A program made the translations under genes and the position numbers. 32,529 nucleotides of DNA from an uncultured Massilia sp. Lineage in GTDB: Bacteria > Pseudomonadota > Gammaproteobacteria > Burkholderiales > Burkholderiaceae. Below the pieces are notes generated by a model. It was given only the letters and a program-made list of their open reading frames with translations. It was not told where the DNA came from and searched no databases. Location of the stretch: the NCBI GenBank assembly GCA_946481275.1, contig CAMLMV010000061.1, positions 1 to 32,529 of the forward strand, in the 5' to 3' direction. This document shows, in pieces, positions 24,799 to 32,529 of this stretch (its first letter is position 1; each line of letters opens with the position of its first letter).

Positions 24799-24809
24799 CG
24801 GGGCGCTCC

Positions 24810-26162
24810 TCATTTCTTGACTGCCGGTTTGCGGTCGATGACGGTGCGGTTCGCCTTCGTCAGGTACGTGGCGGCCACGCGCTGGAGGTCGGCGGACGTC
24901 ACGCCCTCGATCCAGCCGGGCACCTTGTTGACGACGTTGGCGTCGCCCCACAGCGTCTGCAGCTTGGCGAGCGTGTCGGCGCGGGACAGGATGTTTTCCA
25001 GGTCGTTGTTCCAGTCCGCGAGCATGCGGGTCTTCACGCGCTTCAGGGTGGCGGCGTCGACGCCGTCCTTGACGACCTTCGCGATCTGCTCGTCCATCGC
25101 GGCCAGCATCGCGTCGGCGCTGCTGTTCGGCTTGTACAGGCCGAACACGGTGAACAGGGTGGGGCCGCCGTACTCGAACGGACCGGTGAGGCCGAAGCCG
25201 CCCTGGACGTTCAGCGCGATCTCGCGGCCCTTGACGAGATTCAGGTAGAACAGCGACGCGTCGCCGCCCGCCAGCAGTTCGGACAGCACGGCCATCGGCG
25301 CCTGGTCCGCGCTGCCCTGCGGCGGCACTTTCCAGCCGACGGCGACGGCCGGCACCTGCGCCAGCGCGTCGCTCTGCTCGATGCGTTTTTCCTGTGTGTT
25401 CAGGCCCTCCGTGAAGTCGGAGCCTTTCGGCACGGGGCGGGCCGCGATGCCGCCGAAGTACTTCTGCGCGAGCGCGAAGGCCTGCGCGGGCGTGACGTCG
25501 CCGGCGATCGCCAGCACGGCGTTGTTCGGGCCGTAGTAGTCGCGGTGGAAGGCGCGCACGTCGTCGAGGCTCGCGCCTTCGAGGTCTTCGAAGCTGCCGT
25601 AGCCGTCGTGGTTGTTCTCCCATTTCTGGAACGCGAGCTGGCTGATGTCGAGCCAGAAGAAGCCGCCGTACGGCTTGTTCTTGACGTTCACGCGGATCTC
25701 TTCCTTGACCACGTCCTGCTGGTTCTTCAGGGTGGCCGGGTTGAAGTCGAGCGTCTTCATGCGGTCCGCCTCGAGCCACAGGATCGGCTCGAGCGACGAC
25801 ACGGGCGCCGTCTCGATGTAGTTCGTGAAGTCGGGACGCGTGGAGCCGTTGTTGTTGCCGCCGCCGCCCGTGATGGCGCGGTCGAACACGCCCTTCGGCG
25901 CATTCGGCGTGCCCTGGAACATCAGGTGCTCGAACAGGTGGGCGAAGCCGGTGCGGTTACGCGGCTCCAGGCGCATGCCGACGTGGTACACGACGGACAC
26001 GCCGACGGTCGGCGAGCTGTGGTCCTCGGAGACGACGACCGTCAGGCCGTTGTCGAGCTTCTTGACGTTGACCGGCAGGGTCCACTGGTCGCTGGTCGCG
26101 GCAGCCGCGGTCAGCGACAGCGACACGCCGGCCAGCAGGGCGGGCAGGTAGCGCAGGCGCAT
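24810..26162 (-). CDS. M16 zinc metallopeptidase, catalytic subunit
   Basis: A 450-residue protein with a Sec signal peptide (MRLRYLPALLAGVSLSLTAAAA). The inverted zinc motif is present: HLFEH (H75, E78, H79), with E155 in VVKEEIR 76 residues on as the third ligand. It probably degrades peptides in the periplasm together with the inactive partner encoded downstream. ATG 26162 has AAGGTG just upstream. First gene of a two-gene leftward operon. Confidence 0.93.
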   Translation of the reverse strand: MRLRYLPALLAGVSLSLTAAAATSDQWTLPVNVKKLDNGLTVVVSEDHSSPTVGVSVVYHVGMRLEPRNRTGFAHLFEHLMFQGTPNAPKGVFDRAITGGGGNNNGSTRPDFTNYIETAPVSSLEPILWLEADRMKTLDFNPATLKNQQDVVKEEIRVNVKNKPYGGFFWLDISQLAFQKWENNHDGYGSFEDLEGASLDDVRAFHRDYYGPNNAVLAIAGDVTPAQAFALAQKYFGGIAARPVPKGSDFTEGLNTQEKRIEQSDALAQVPAVAVGWKVPPQGSADQAPMAVLSELLAGGDASLFYLNLVKGREIALNVQGGFGLTGPFEYGGPTLFTVFGLYKPNSSADAMLAAMDEQIAKVVKDGVDAATLKRVKTRMLADWNNDLENILSRADTLAKLQTLWGDANVVNKVPGWIEGVTSADLQRVAATYLTKANRTVIDRKPAVKK

Positions 26163-26468
26163 TGATCACCTTTTTATGAAGTTATGGGTCAGGGGCATCG
26201 AATTTATCTTAACGCAACAGATGAAAGACCGGCATGAAAATGTCGATACATACATCGATGACAATCGGTGACAAACGGTGACATTTGAAGGCGGCCCGGC
26301 GCGCGATAATGACCGGCTCGCCTATCCATGCCAGCGCATCCCCATGTCGTTCAGGCGGTCATTTTTGCAGTTCGTCGCAATCCGCTGGGCCGGGCGGGGC
26401 CGTCCGTTTATCCTGTTTTCCATAAACACCAACCCTTACAAAACAAAAACAGGAATTCGGAGAATCGG
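26163..26468. promoter_or_regulatory. 306-bp divergent intergenic region with tandem repeats
   Basis: No gene is seen. It separates the leftward M16 operon from the rightward DUF2807 gene and is locally AT-richer. It holds three tandem 10-bp repeats at 26255-26284 and a GATAAT -10-like element at 26305-26310 pointing right with a weak -35. I find no convincing promoter for the M16 side. Confidence 0.5.
26255..26284 (+). repeat. Three tandem 10-bp repeats (TCGRTGACAA type)
   Basis: TCGATGACAA (26255-26264), TCGGTGACAA (26265-26274) and ACGGTGACAT (26275-26284). The 10-bp period puts the sites on one DNA face, as for OmpR-type regulators. They lie 21 bp upstream of the GATAAT element. Confidence 0.6.
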
Positions 26469-27242
26469 ATGAACAAGATGTTCTCGCTCGCCCCCGTCGG
26501 TGCCGCCCTGTGTGTCGCGCAGTTGTTCGTCCTTGGGCTCGCGCATGCCGCGCCCGACCTCGCGACCGAAACGCGGCCCGTCGATGCCCGCGTCGTGCGG
26601 GTCAAGGTCGACGGCGCCGTCGACCTGAAGATCCGCCAGGGCGCCACGCCGGCCCTGACGCTCAGGGGAGAATCGCGCTACCTGGAACGCACGATGACGT
26701 CGCAGAACGGCGACACGCTGAACATCGATACGGACATCCGCGGCCACGTGCGCACCGGCTCGCTGCATGCGGAACTCGTCCTGCCGGCGCTGCGCGCGGT
26801 GACGTCCGAGAGCCTGGGCACGACGGAGATCTCGGGCTTTTCCGGCGACGAGCTGGAACTGACGCTGGACGGCGCGGGCTCGATGAAGATCGCGTGCAAC
26901 TACCGCCTCGTGCGGGCGAGCCTCGGCGGCATCGGCAGCATGCAGATGCAGGGCCTGAACGGGGAGGGCGTCGAACTGAACCTGCAGGGAGCGGGATACA
27001 TCTCGCTGGCGGGGCGCGCGAAATGGCTGAAGGCCGACCTCGGCGGCCTGGGCAACCTGGACGCGCAGCAGTGTAATGCCGACTCCGTCGACATCGACCT
27101 GTCCGGCCTCGGCAACGCGCGCGTGACGGCGCGCCAGAACGCGAACCTGAATTTGTCCGGCATGGGTTCCGTCACGGTGTACGGCAAGCCCCAGAACCGC
27201 AAGGTCGCGGTCGACGGGCTGGGGAAAGTAAGCTGGAAGTAG
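26469..27242 (+). CDS. DUF2807 (GIN-domain) exported protein
   Basis: A 257-residue protein with a Sec signal peptide (hydrophobic core VGAALCVAQLFVLGLAHA). The rest is a beta-helix-like run of short repeats (DGAGSMKIA, GGIGSMQMQG, GGLGNLDAQQ, SGLGNARVTA, SGMGSVTVYG), characteristic of the DUF2807/GIN family of periplasmic or surface proteins of unknown function. ATG 26469 has GGAG about 8 nt upstream. An upstream in-frame start lacks a signal peptide and is rejected. The Sel1-repeat gene follows after 66 nt. Confidence 0.88.
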   Translation: MNKMFSLAPVGAALCVAQLFVLGLAHAAPDLATETRPVDARVVRVKVDGAVDLKIRQGATPALTLRGESRYLERTMTSQNGDTLNIDTDIRGHVRTGSLHAELVLPALRAVTSESLGTTEISGFSGDELELTLDGAGSMKIACNYRLVRASLGGIGSMQMQGLNGEGVELNLQGAGYISLAGRAKWLKADLGGLGNLDAQQCNADSVDIDLSGLGNARVTARQNANLNLSGMGSVTVYGKPQNRKVAVDGLGKVSWK

Positions 27243-27308
27243 AAATAAACGACGTATCTCGAAGCAAAAGAACAAAGAGGCGAGGCCTCACGAAATCCGA
27301 ACGAGACA

Positions 27309-27923
27309 ATGAGAAAACTGACCTTTGCGATCCTGTTCGCGCTGGGCCTGCACGGTAGTGCGATGGCGGGCCTCGCGGAGGGCGCCAATGCCTACAATGC
27401 CCGCAACTACGCGCTGGCCCTGAAGGAAATCACCCCGCTTGCCAGGGCCGGCAACGCGGACGCGGAGCATTTGCTGGGCCTGATGTACTACATGGGCCGC
27501 GGCGTGCCGCGCGACTACAAGCAGGCGTTCGCCTGGCACTACAAGGCGGCCGTGCAGGGCAAGGCCGATGCGCAATACGTGATCGGCGCCATGTACTACA
27601 CGGGTAATTCCGTGCCCCAGGACCAGAAACTCGCCGTGCAATGGTTTCGCAAGGCCGCCGAGCAGGGCCATCCCGACGCCCAGCACGCGCTCGCCCTGAT
27701 GTACCGCTACCACGTGGCGGGCATGCCGCAAGACCTCGTCCTCGCCTACATGCTGTGCAACCTGGCGGCCGCCAACGGCCACCGCAATGCCATCGAGCAG
27801 CGTGCTTCGCTCGTCAAGCAGATGAACCAGGAACAGATCGACGAAGCCCAGGCGATGTCGCGCAACTGGAAGCCGGGCACGCCGCTGCCGACCCAATCGC
27901 ACACGGGCGGCGGCGGTTCCTGA
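27309..27923 (+). CDS. Exported Sel1-repeat protein
   Basis: A 204-residue protein with a signal peptide (MRKLTFAILFALGLHGSAMA) and three Sel1 repeats (about 50-165: AEHLLGLMYYMGRGVPRDYK, AQYVIGAMYYTGNSVPQDQK, AQHALALMYRYHVAGMPQDL). Sel1 repeats form helical solenoids for protein contacts, often in envelope or stress signalling. The tail is Gly/Ser/Thr-rich. Start Shine-Dalgarno is weak. Partner unknown. Confidence 0.88.
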   Translation: MRKLTFAILFALGLHGSAMAGLAEGANAYNARNYALALKEITPLARAGNADAEHLLGLMYYMGRGVPRDYKQAFAWHYKAAVQGKADAQYVIGAMYYTGNSVPQDQKLAVQWFRKAAEQGHPDAQHALALMYRYHVAGMPQDLVLAYMLCNLAAANGHRNAIEQRASLVKQMNQEQIDEAQAMSRNWKPGTPLPTQSHTGGGGS

Positions 27924-28091
27924 ACTTTCTGTTACCTTCAAATGCAAGGACGACGCCGACGCGGGTATGGGGCATCGTCCTACGCGTGCATGGCCAAACC
28001 TTGGTGTCCCGTCCGTCTTTGCGGGACTACGATGAGAACCCCTAACGCAGTTTTCATGAGCTGTACGACAACTCATCTATTGGAGGCAATC

Positions 28092-28430
28092 ATGGCAAAC
28101 CAAGGCAACAACCAAGGCGGCAACAAGGGCAACAACCAGAGCGGCGATACCAGCAACCGCGGTTTCGCATCGATGGATCCGCAAAAGCAGCGTGAAATCG
28201 CCTCGGAAGGCGGCAAGGCTGCACACGCTTCGGGCAACGCCCACGAGTTCACGTCGGAAGAGGCACGCCGTGCCGGCTCGATGAGCCACAAGAACGACGG
28301 CGGCAGCCAGCAGAGCCAGGGTGGCGGCAGCCAGCAGAGCGGTAATCAATCGAGCGGCGGCACCCGCGGCGGCACGCCGGAACAGCACGCCAAGGCCGGC
28401 TCGCAGAGCCACAAAAACGACAAGAAGTGA
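28092..28430 (+). CDS. KGG-motif general stress protein (YciG/GsiB-like)
   Basis: A 112-residue hydrophilic protein rich in Gly, Asn, Gln and Ser. QREIASEGGKAAHASGNAHEF is the KGG-type repeat of desiccation and general-stress proteins. Two copies of an AGSxSHKND unit lie at EEARRAGSMSHKND and EQHAKAGSQSHKND, linked by a Gly/Ser/Gln stretch. Likely intrinsically disordered. ATG 28092 has a strong GGAGG 7 nt upstream. The 168 bp before it includes a GTCCCG/CGGGAC dyad (28006-28027). Confidence 0.88.
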   Translation: MANQGNNQGGNKGNNQSGDTSNRGFASMDPQKQREIASEGGKAAHASGNAHEFTSEEARRAGSMSHKNDGGSQQSQGGGSQQSGNQSSGGTRGGTPEQHAKAGSQSHKNDKK

Positions 28431-28518
28431 TCCTCTGATCATCTTGCGTTGAACTCGCCGGGCAGGCGTCCACCGGCAATGCCGGCGCATCGCATTCCTG
28501 CCTGTGTCGGTTCCGGAA

Positions 28519-28540
28519 CCGCCAGCCCTCGGGCTGGCGG
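28519..28540. terminator. GC-rich hairpin between convergent genes
   Basis: CCGCCAGCCC (28519-28528) and GGGCTGGCGG (28531-28540), perfect arms with a minimal loop. No proper T-tract follows. It lies between the KGG gene and the end of the type I secretion operon, and the base composition changes about here. The remainder of 28431-28610 shows nothing else. Confidence 0.6.
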
Positions 28541-28610
28541 CTGCATTTCGTAAAAGCGTGTTGCGGTTGGCAAGCGGCAGCGTAGATGGCTATCGCAAGG
28601 TCGGCAATGA

Positions 28611-30032
28611 TTACCGCTCCCGGAGACTCTCCTGCCTATACTGCAGCAATGGACTTAAAAAATACTCGATCACACGCCGTTGTCCAGTCTTGACTTCCAC
28701 TGCAACGGTCATGCCGGGCGAAAGTTTGATCGCTTTTCCGTCCACGGCCATGGTGGCCCGATCCATCTTGACACGCATCGCGTAGATCAGTCCCTTCTTT
28801 TCGTCATTGATGGCGTCATGCGAGACACTGGCCACCGTGGCGTGGATCGTACCGTAGCGGGTGTAGGGAAAGGTCTCCACCTTGACCTCGGCCGTCTGCT
28901 CCGCATTCACAAAGCCAATATCCTTATTGTCCAAAAAAGCTTCCACTTCCAGCGCATGATCATTTGGTACGAGCATCATCAACGGCTGAGCAGCGGTCAC
29001 GACACCGCCTACGGTGTGTACCGACAATTGTTGTACCGTACCATCCACTGGAGCAGTCAGTTGCATCAGTTTGCCGTGAGCACCCGCCTTAATCAGGTCC
29101 TGCTGTAATACAGCGATCTTTTGCTCGGCATCATTCAAGTTGTCCAAAGCGGTGCGTCGCATCTCCGCCAACAAGGCAAGGTGGTGAGCGTGGCTTTCGC
29201 CTAAGGCGGCCCTGATCTCGCTCAGGCGGCTTCGCTGATTCGCTAGGTCTCCTTCTTGTTCAATGCGATTTTGCTCCTTGTCCAGATATGCGTGCTGCGA
29301 CACGTAACCGTCCGCCGCCAGCGCTTGCAAGTCCTTGGCACGTCCCCGTGCCAGCGGCAGGGTCTGCTCCAGTTTATGAACCAGTTCCTGGGTCGAGCGA
29401 AGTTCTGCCTCATGCCGGGCGATATCGGCATCGATTTGGGAGAGTTTCGCGCGCATTTCCGTGTATTGTCCCGCTACCCAACGTTGTGCTTGCTCGACTT
29501 TAGCGGCGGCAAGTCCAGGCATAGCTGACAAAACTGGCTCGTTCCCGGTCGTAATCGCTCTCAACATGGCTTGTGCACGCAAGGCCTGCAAACGCGCTGC
29601 GTCTAAATCGTTGTTGACGCGTTCCGTGTCGGCGTCCGTGTTAGTGGCATCCAGTTCGATCAACACGTCGCCAGCTTTTACGCTTTGCCCATCGACAACA
29701 TGTATCGCTTTGACGCTCGCCGTCTCGATCGCCTGGATCGTCTTGGTACGATCATTGGGAACGATCTTGCCTTGTGCGACCGCCACAATGTCGAGCTTTC
29801 CGAACACGGCGCCCAATAATGCCAGCACGGTAAAAGCCATCAGCAACCACATGGTCACTCGTGGTGCAGGTGACACTGGTGTTTCCTGTAGAGCCAGGGA
29901 TGCGGGCAGGAACTGTGCTTCATGTGCCTGATATTTATTGCCTCCCATACGCTCGCGCTCCAGCCATGCATGCCAGAATATTGCCTTGTAACGCGCCAGC
30001 AGATCTCCCAGCGCCTGTATTCGTGCTGTCAT
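28611..30032 (-). CDS. HlyD-family type I secretion membrane-fusion protein
   Basis: A 473-residue adaptor: a short cytoplasmic N-terminus, one membrane helix (about 60-82, VTMWLLMAFTVLALLGAVFGKL), a lipoyl-like half motif (VKAIHVVDGQSVKAGDVLIELD), a long coiled coil (about 140-310) and the second lipoyl/beta-barrel part (LTAPVDGTVQQL, LSPGMTVAVEVKTGQRRVIEYFLSPL). It bridges the ABC transporter and an outer-membrane TolC-type channel, which is not encoded here. ATG 30032 has AAGGA 7 nt upstream and lies 3 nt after the transporter stop. Confidence 0.95.
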   Translation of the reverse strand: MTARIQALGDLLARYKAIFWHAWLERERMGGNKYQAHEAQFLPASLALQETPVSPAPRVTMWLLMAFTVLALLGAVFGKLDIVAVAQGKIVPNDRTKTIQAIETASVKAIHVVDGQSVKAGDVLIELDATNTDADTERVNNDLDAARLQALRAQAMLRAITTGNEPVLSAMPGLAAAKVEQAQRWVAGQYTEMRAKLSQIDADIARHEAELRSTQELVHKLEQTLPLARGRAKDLQALAADGYVSQHAYLDKEQNRIEQEGDLANQRSRLSEIRAALGESHAHHLALLAEMRRTALDNLNDAEQKIAVLQQDLIKAGAHGKLMQLTAPVDGTVQQLSVHTVGGVVTAAQPLMMLVPNDHALEVEAFLDNKDIGFVNAEQTAEVKVETFPYTRYGTIHATVASVSHDAINDEKKGLIYAMRVKMDRATMAVDGKAIKLSPGMTVAVEVKTGQRRVIEYFLSPLLQYRQESLRER

Positions 30033-30035
30033 TAC

Positions 30036-32165
30036 TTATCCTTGCTGCATTCGATAGAGACGTGCAAAGTGGCCCTCTGGCCGTGCAAGAAGCTCCGTAT
30101 GCGTACCTTGTTCCACAATCGAACCCTGGTCCATTACAACGATCCGGTGGGCATCGCGAACGGCAGATAAACGATGCGCAATGATCAAGACAGTGCGCCC
30201 TTGGCAAATGAGTTGCATATTGTCTTGAATGATGCGTTCCGATTCGTAGTCCAGCGCGCTGGTGGCTTCGTCGAGGATCAGAACTCTAGGATTGGATAGT
30301 AAGGCCCGTGCAATCGCGATCCGTTGCCTCTGTCCTCCAGATAGTCCGGTCCCATGCTCGCCGACCAAGTTGTCATACCCTTCCGGTAGAGCACTGATGA
30401 ATTCGTGCGCCCCTGCCAGTTTAGCTGCTTGAATCACGGCTTCCAGCGGCGCGCCCGGATCGCTCAAGGCGATGTTGTCGCGAATTGAACGGTTGAAGAG
30501 CACATTTTCTTGCAACACCACACCAATCTGGCGTCGCAAGGATGAAACATCAGTCAGCGCCAGATCGATGCCATCGATCATGACACGTCCGCGTTCTGGC
30601 AAGTACAGGCGCTGGACCAACTTGGTCAAGGTACTCTTGCCGGATCCAGAGCGGCCGACGATACCAATGATTTCCCCGGGGCGAATCGTCAGATCGATTC
30701 CGCGCAGCACTTCTGGGCCGTCTGGACGGTAACGAAATCCCACCTGATCGAGGGTGATCTGTCCCACAATCGGAGGCAGGGCGCTTTTGTTGCCGGACAC
30801 TTCTGTTCGGGTATTGAGAATGTCGCCCAGGCGCTGCATTGAGATTCCGGTTTGCTGAAAATCGGTCCAGATTTGCGCCAGCCGCATGACTGGCGTCGAC
30901 ACATGGCCTGCCAGCATATTGAATGCGATTAACTGGCCTACGCTCAGCTCGCCAGCGATCACCGATTTCGCACCGAAATACATGATCGCGACTGTCACCA
31001 ATTTGCTGATGAGCGCCACGCCATTGTTGGCCATCGCCGCTAGTGCGGCGGTCCGAAAACCGGCAGTGATGTAGGCGGCCAATTGCTTATCCCAGGTGCG
31101 TGTCCATTGCGGCTCCACCGCTGTGGCCTTGATCGTGTCGATGCCGCTGATGGTTTCAACCAGAAAGGCCTGATTCACGGCGCCACGGTTGAATTTCTCA
31201 TGCAGGCGGATGCGCAAAAGCGGTGTCAGGAATAAGGACAACCCGAAATAGCAAGGTAGAGACAATCCGACCAACACGGTTAGCCAGGGGCTGTAATACA
31301 GCATCACCCCGACGAAAACAACAGAGAACAGCAGGTCCAGCACCAGCGTCATGGCATTGCCGGTCAAGAACGAGCGTATATTCTCCAGCTCGCGGATGCG
31401 TGCCACAGAGTCTCCGACCCGCCGCGCCTCGAAATATGCTAGAGGCAAATTGAGCAGATGACGAAACAGCCGCGCGCCCAGTTCCACGTCGATACGGCTG
31501 CTCGTATGGGCGAAGACATAACTTCGTAAGCCGCTCAGGACTGCTTCGAACAGAGTCACGAGTAATAATCCTGCCGCGATCACATCAAGTGTACTGAACC
31601 CTTTGTGCACCAACACCTTGTCCATCACCACTTGAAAGAACAGCGGCGTGACCAAGGCGAACAGTTGCAGTACCAGCGAGACAAGCAGCACTTCGCCTAG
31701 CAGCTTGCGGTACTTGACAATCGCCGGGATGAACCAGGTGAAATCGAAGCGCGAGAGCTCACCCGACAGCGAGGCGCGAGACGATAGCAGGATCACTTCG
31801 CCGTTCCAGCGCGCCGCTATGGCTTCTGCGGTCAGGGTCTCCGGCCGTTGTCCGGCAGGATCCTGGATTAACGCGTACCAGCCGCTCTCGGTCTGTTCCA
31901 ACCTGGCCAGCACAAAGAAGCGGCCATCGCGCCCGAGTGCGATGGCCGGCAGGGGCACGGCAGCCCATCTCTTTGCCGCCGGCTTAACCAGGCGGGCGGT
32001 CAATCCTAGTTGTTTGGCTGCCAGCAAAATGTCATTTGCGGCAAAGAACTGGCCGTTGAGCGCGGACGCATGCGCCAATTGGTCTGTGTCGGCCGCTAGC
32101 CCGTGAAAGCGGGCCAGCATCACCAAGCACGCCAAGCCGCTGTCAACTTCGTGCGTGTCGATCAT
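30036..32165 (-). CDS. Type I secretion ABC transporter with inactive C39-like domain (HlyB type)
   Basis: A 709-residue protein from ATG 32165, whose ATGA overlaps the stop of the upstream gene; a TTG at 32171 is less likely. Residues ~1-130 are a peptidase-C39-like domain with DSGLACL where active enzymes have DCG, and FFVLA where the catalytic His is expected. It therefore should bind rather than cut the substrate. A six-helix membrane domain (~150-430) follows, then an ATPase with Walker A GRSGSGKST (K510), LSGGQRQRIAIARAL, RVLILDEATSALD and the H-loop IIAHRL. It exports an unprocessed RTX-type protein in one step. Confidence 0.95.
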   Translation of the reverse strand: MIDTHEVDSGLACLVMLARFHGLAADTDQLAHASALNGQFFAANDILLAAKQLGLTARLVKPAAKRWAAVPLPAIALGRDGRFFVLARLEQTESGWYALIQDPAGQRPETLTAEAIAARWNGEVILLSSRASLSGELSRFDFTWFIPAIVKYRKLLGEVLLVSLVLQLFALVTPLFFQVVMDKVLVHKGFSTLDVIAAGLLLVTLFEAVLSGLRSYVFAHTSSRIDVELGARLFRHLLNLPLAYFEARRVGDSVARIRELENIRSFLTGNAMTLVLDLLFSVVFVGVMLYYSPWLTVLVGLSLPCYFGLSLFLTPLLRIRLHEKFNRGAVNQAFLVETISGIDTIKATAVEPQWTRTWDKQLAAYITAGFRTAALAAMANNGVALISKLVTVAIMYFGAKSVIAGELSVGQLIAFNMLAGHVSTPVMRLAQIWTDFQQTGISMQRLGDILNTRTEVSGNKSALPPIVGQITLDQVGFRYRPDGPEVLRGIDLTIRPGEIIGIVGRSGSGKSTLTKLVQRLYLPERGRVMIDGIDLALTDVSSLRRQIGVVLQENVLFNRSIRDNIALSDPGAPLEAVIQAAKLAGAHEFISALPEGYDNLVGEHGTGLSGGQRQRIAIARALLSNPRVLILDEATSALDYESERIIQDNMQLICQGRTVLIIAHRLSAVRDAHRIVVMDQGSIVEQGTHTELLARPEGHFARLYRMQQG

Positions 32166-32529
32166 TTCCAATTGGCCGCCAATACCGGCGCCAATGCCGT
32201 TTGATAGTCAGCGGGTAACGTGGTTTGGCCAGCCGCGGGCGGATTAAATGCCGCCATGGCGGCGACCAGATTTTCGACCTGAGTGTCCAATAGGATCTTG
32301 CCATTCGCCGCCATTTGATTGACGCGATTGGCGCTTCCCGAATACCAGTTGTTGATCGTCACACTGTCAGTGGTTCCGATGACGTCGATTTCCAAGTTGT
32401 TGCCAATGTGTCGAAACCAGAGTTGGTCGCTATTTATGCCAGTACCCAACTGCAGCACGTCCAGGTTCTTGCCTCCGGTCTTGGAATACGACCCGATTTC
32501 GCTGATCACATCCTGGCCGTCGCCCTGGT
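32162..32529 (-). CDS. C-terminal part of an RTX-like secreted protein (truncated by window edge)
   Basis: The frame is open from the window edge to TGA at 32164-32162, so only the last ~121 residues are visible. It reads QGDGQDVISEIG, DVLQLGTGINSDQLWFRHIG and SVTINNWYSG. This is the haemolysin-type calcium-binding-related domain that closes many RTX proteins, followed by a C-terminal region with the presumed type I secretion signal. The GTG at 32509 is internal, not a start. Being directly coupled to the transporter it is the likely substrate. Activity lies in the missing N-terminal part. Confidence 0.85.
   Translation of the reverse strand, partial: QGDGQDVISEIGSYSKTGGKNLDVLQLGTGINSDQLWFRHIGNNLEIDVIGTTDSVTINNWYSGSANRVNQMAANGKILLDTQVENLVAAMAAFNPPAAGQTTLPADYQTALAPVLAANWK

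Noticed and set aside
32509..32529. GTG at 32509 as the start of the RTX-like protein
   Set aside because: The frame continues upstream as QGDGQD, a plausible RTX-type context, to the window edge without a stop, so the gene is truncated.
1..32529. tRNA, rRNA, CRISPR array, transposase or integrase
   Set aside because: Looked for but none seen; no repeat-spacer pattern and no IS-type inverted repeats with a transposase frame.

Overview
The window is very GC-rich with dense, mostly intact coding sequence. Gene content (HrpG-like regulator with PIP-box promoters, RsbRST stressosome module, KGG stress protein, paired M16 peptidases, RTX type I secretion) suggests a beta-proteobacterium of the Burkholderiales, probably Oxalobacteraceae (Massilia/Duganella type). 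This assignment is inference from gene content, not from a marker gene.

Region 1 (1-16865) looks like the accessory flank of a type III secretion (T3SS) locus of the Ralstonia/Xanthomonas class. No secretion apparatus gene is visible here. What is visible is a set of PIP-box promoters (TTCGC-N15-TTCGC followed after 31-32 nt by a YANNNT -10 element). A divergent pair of exact boxes at 5727-5875 drives, leftward, a Ser/Pro-rich-leader amidohydrolase (3875-5668) and, rightward, two giant unrecognised proteins (5934-9101, 9132-13271). A less perfect divergent pair at 382-508 sits between a truncated Pro/Ala-rich protein (1-352) and a SET-domain protein (558-1457), which is coupled to a PilT/PilU-like ATPase (1460-2554). 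A third exact box at 16114-16138 precedes a protein with amidoligase/GCS-like motifs and a Pro/Ser-rich leader (14411-16069). An OmpR-family regulator resembling HrpG (16152-16865), an ECF sigma factor (13885-14403), a TcpQ-like secreted protein (13343-13777) and a PleD-like diguanylate cyclase (2551-3861) complete the region. Together this reads as a cluster of candidate T3SS effectors under one HrpX/HrpB-type regulon.

Region 2 (17117-23072) is one tightly packed stressosome operon: rsbR, rsbS, rsbT, a fused kinase/PP2C (RsbX-like) protein, a histidine kinase with a degenerate RsbT-like N-terminus, and a REC-PAS-HK-REC hybrid kinase. It lacks a sigma factor or DNA-binding output, so the output is probably a phosphorelay.

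Region 3 (23076-28540) is ordinary housekeeping/stress content: a small basic protein, a bidirectional terminator, a two-gene M16 peptidase operon (one catalytic, one inactive subunit), a DUF2807 (GIN) protein, a Sel1-repeat protein and a KGG-motif protein. Three 10-bp tandem repeats lie in the 306-bp intergenic region at 26163-26468.

Region 4 (28611-32529) is a leftward type I secretion operon (RTX-like substrate, ABC transporter with inactive C39-like domain, HlyD adaptor). Its base composition is visibly lower in GC than the rest, suggesting horizontal acquisition. The RTX-like substrate gene runs off the right edge.

No tRNA, rRNA, CRISPR array, insertion sequence or integrase was seen.
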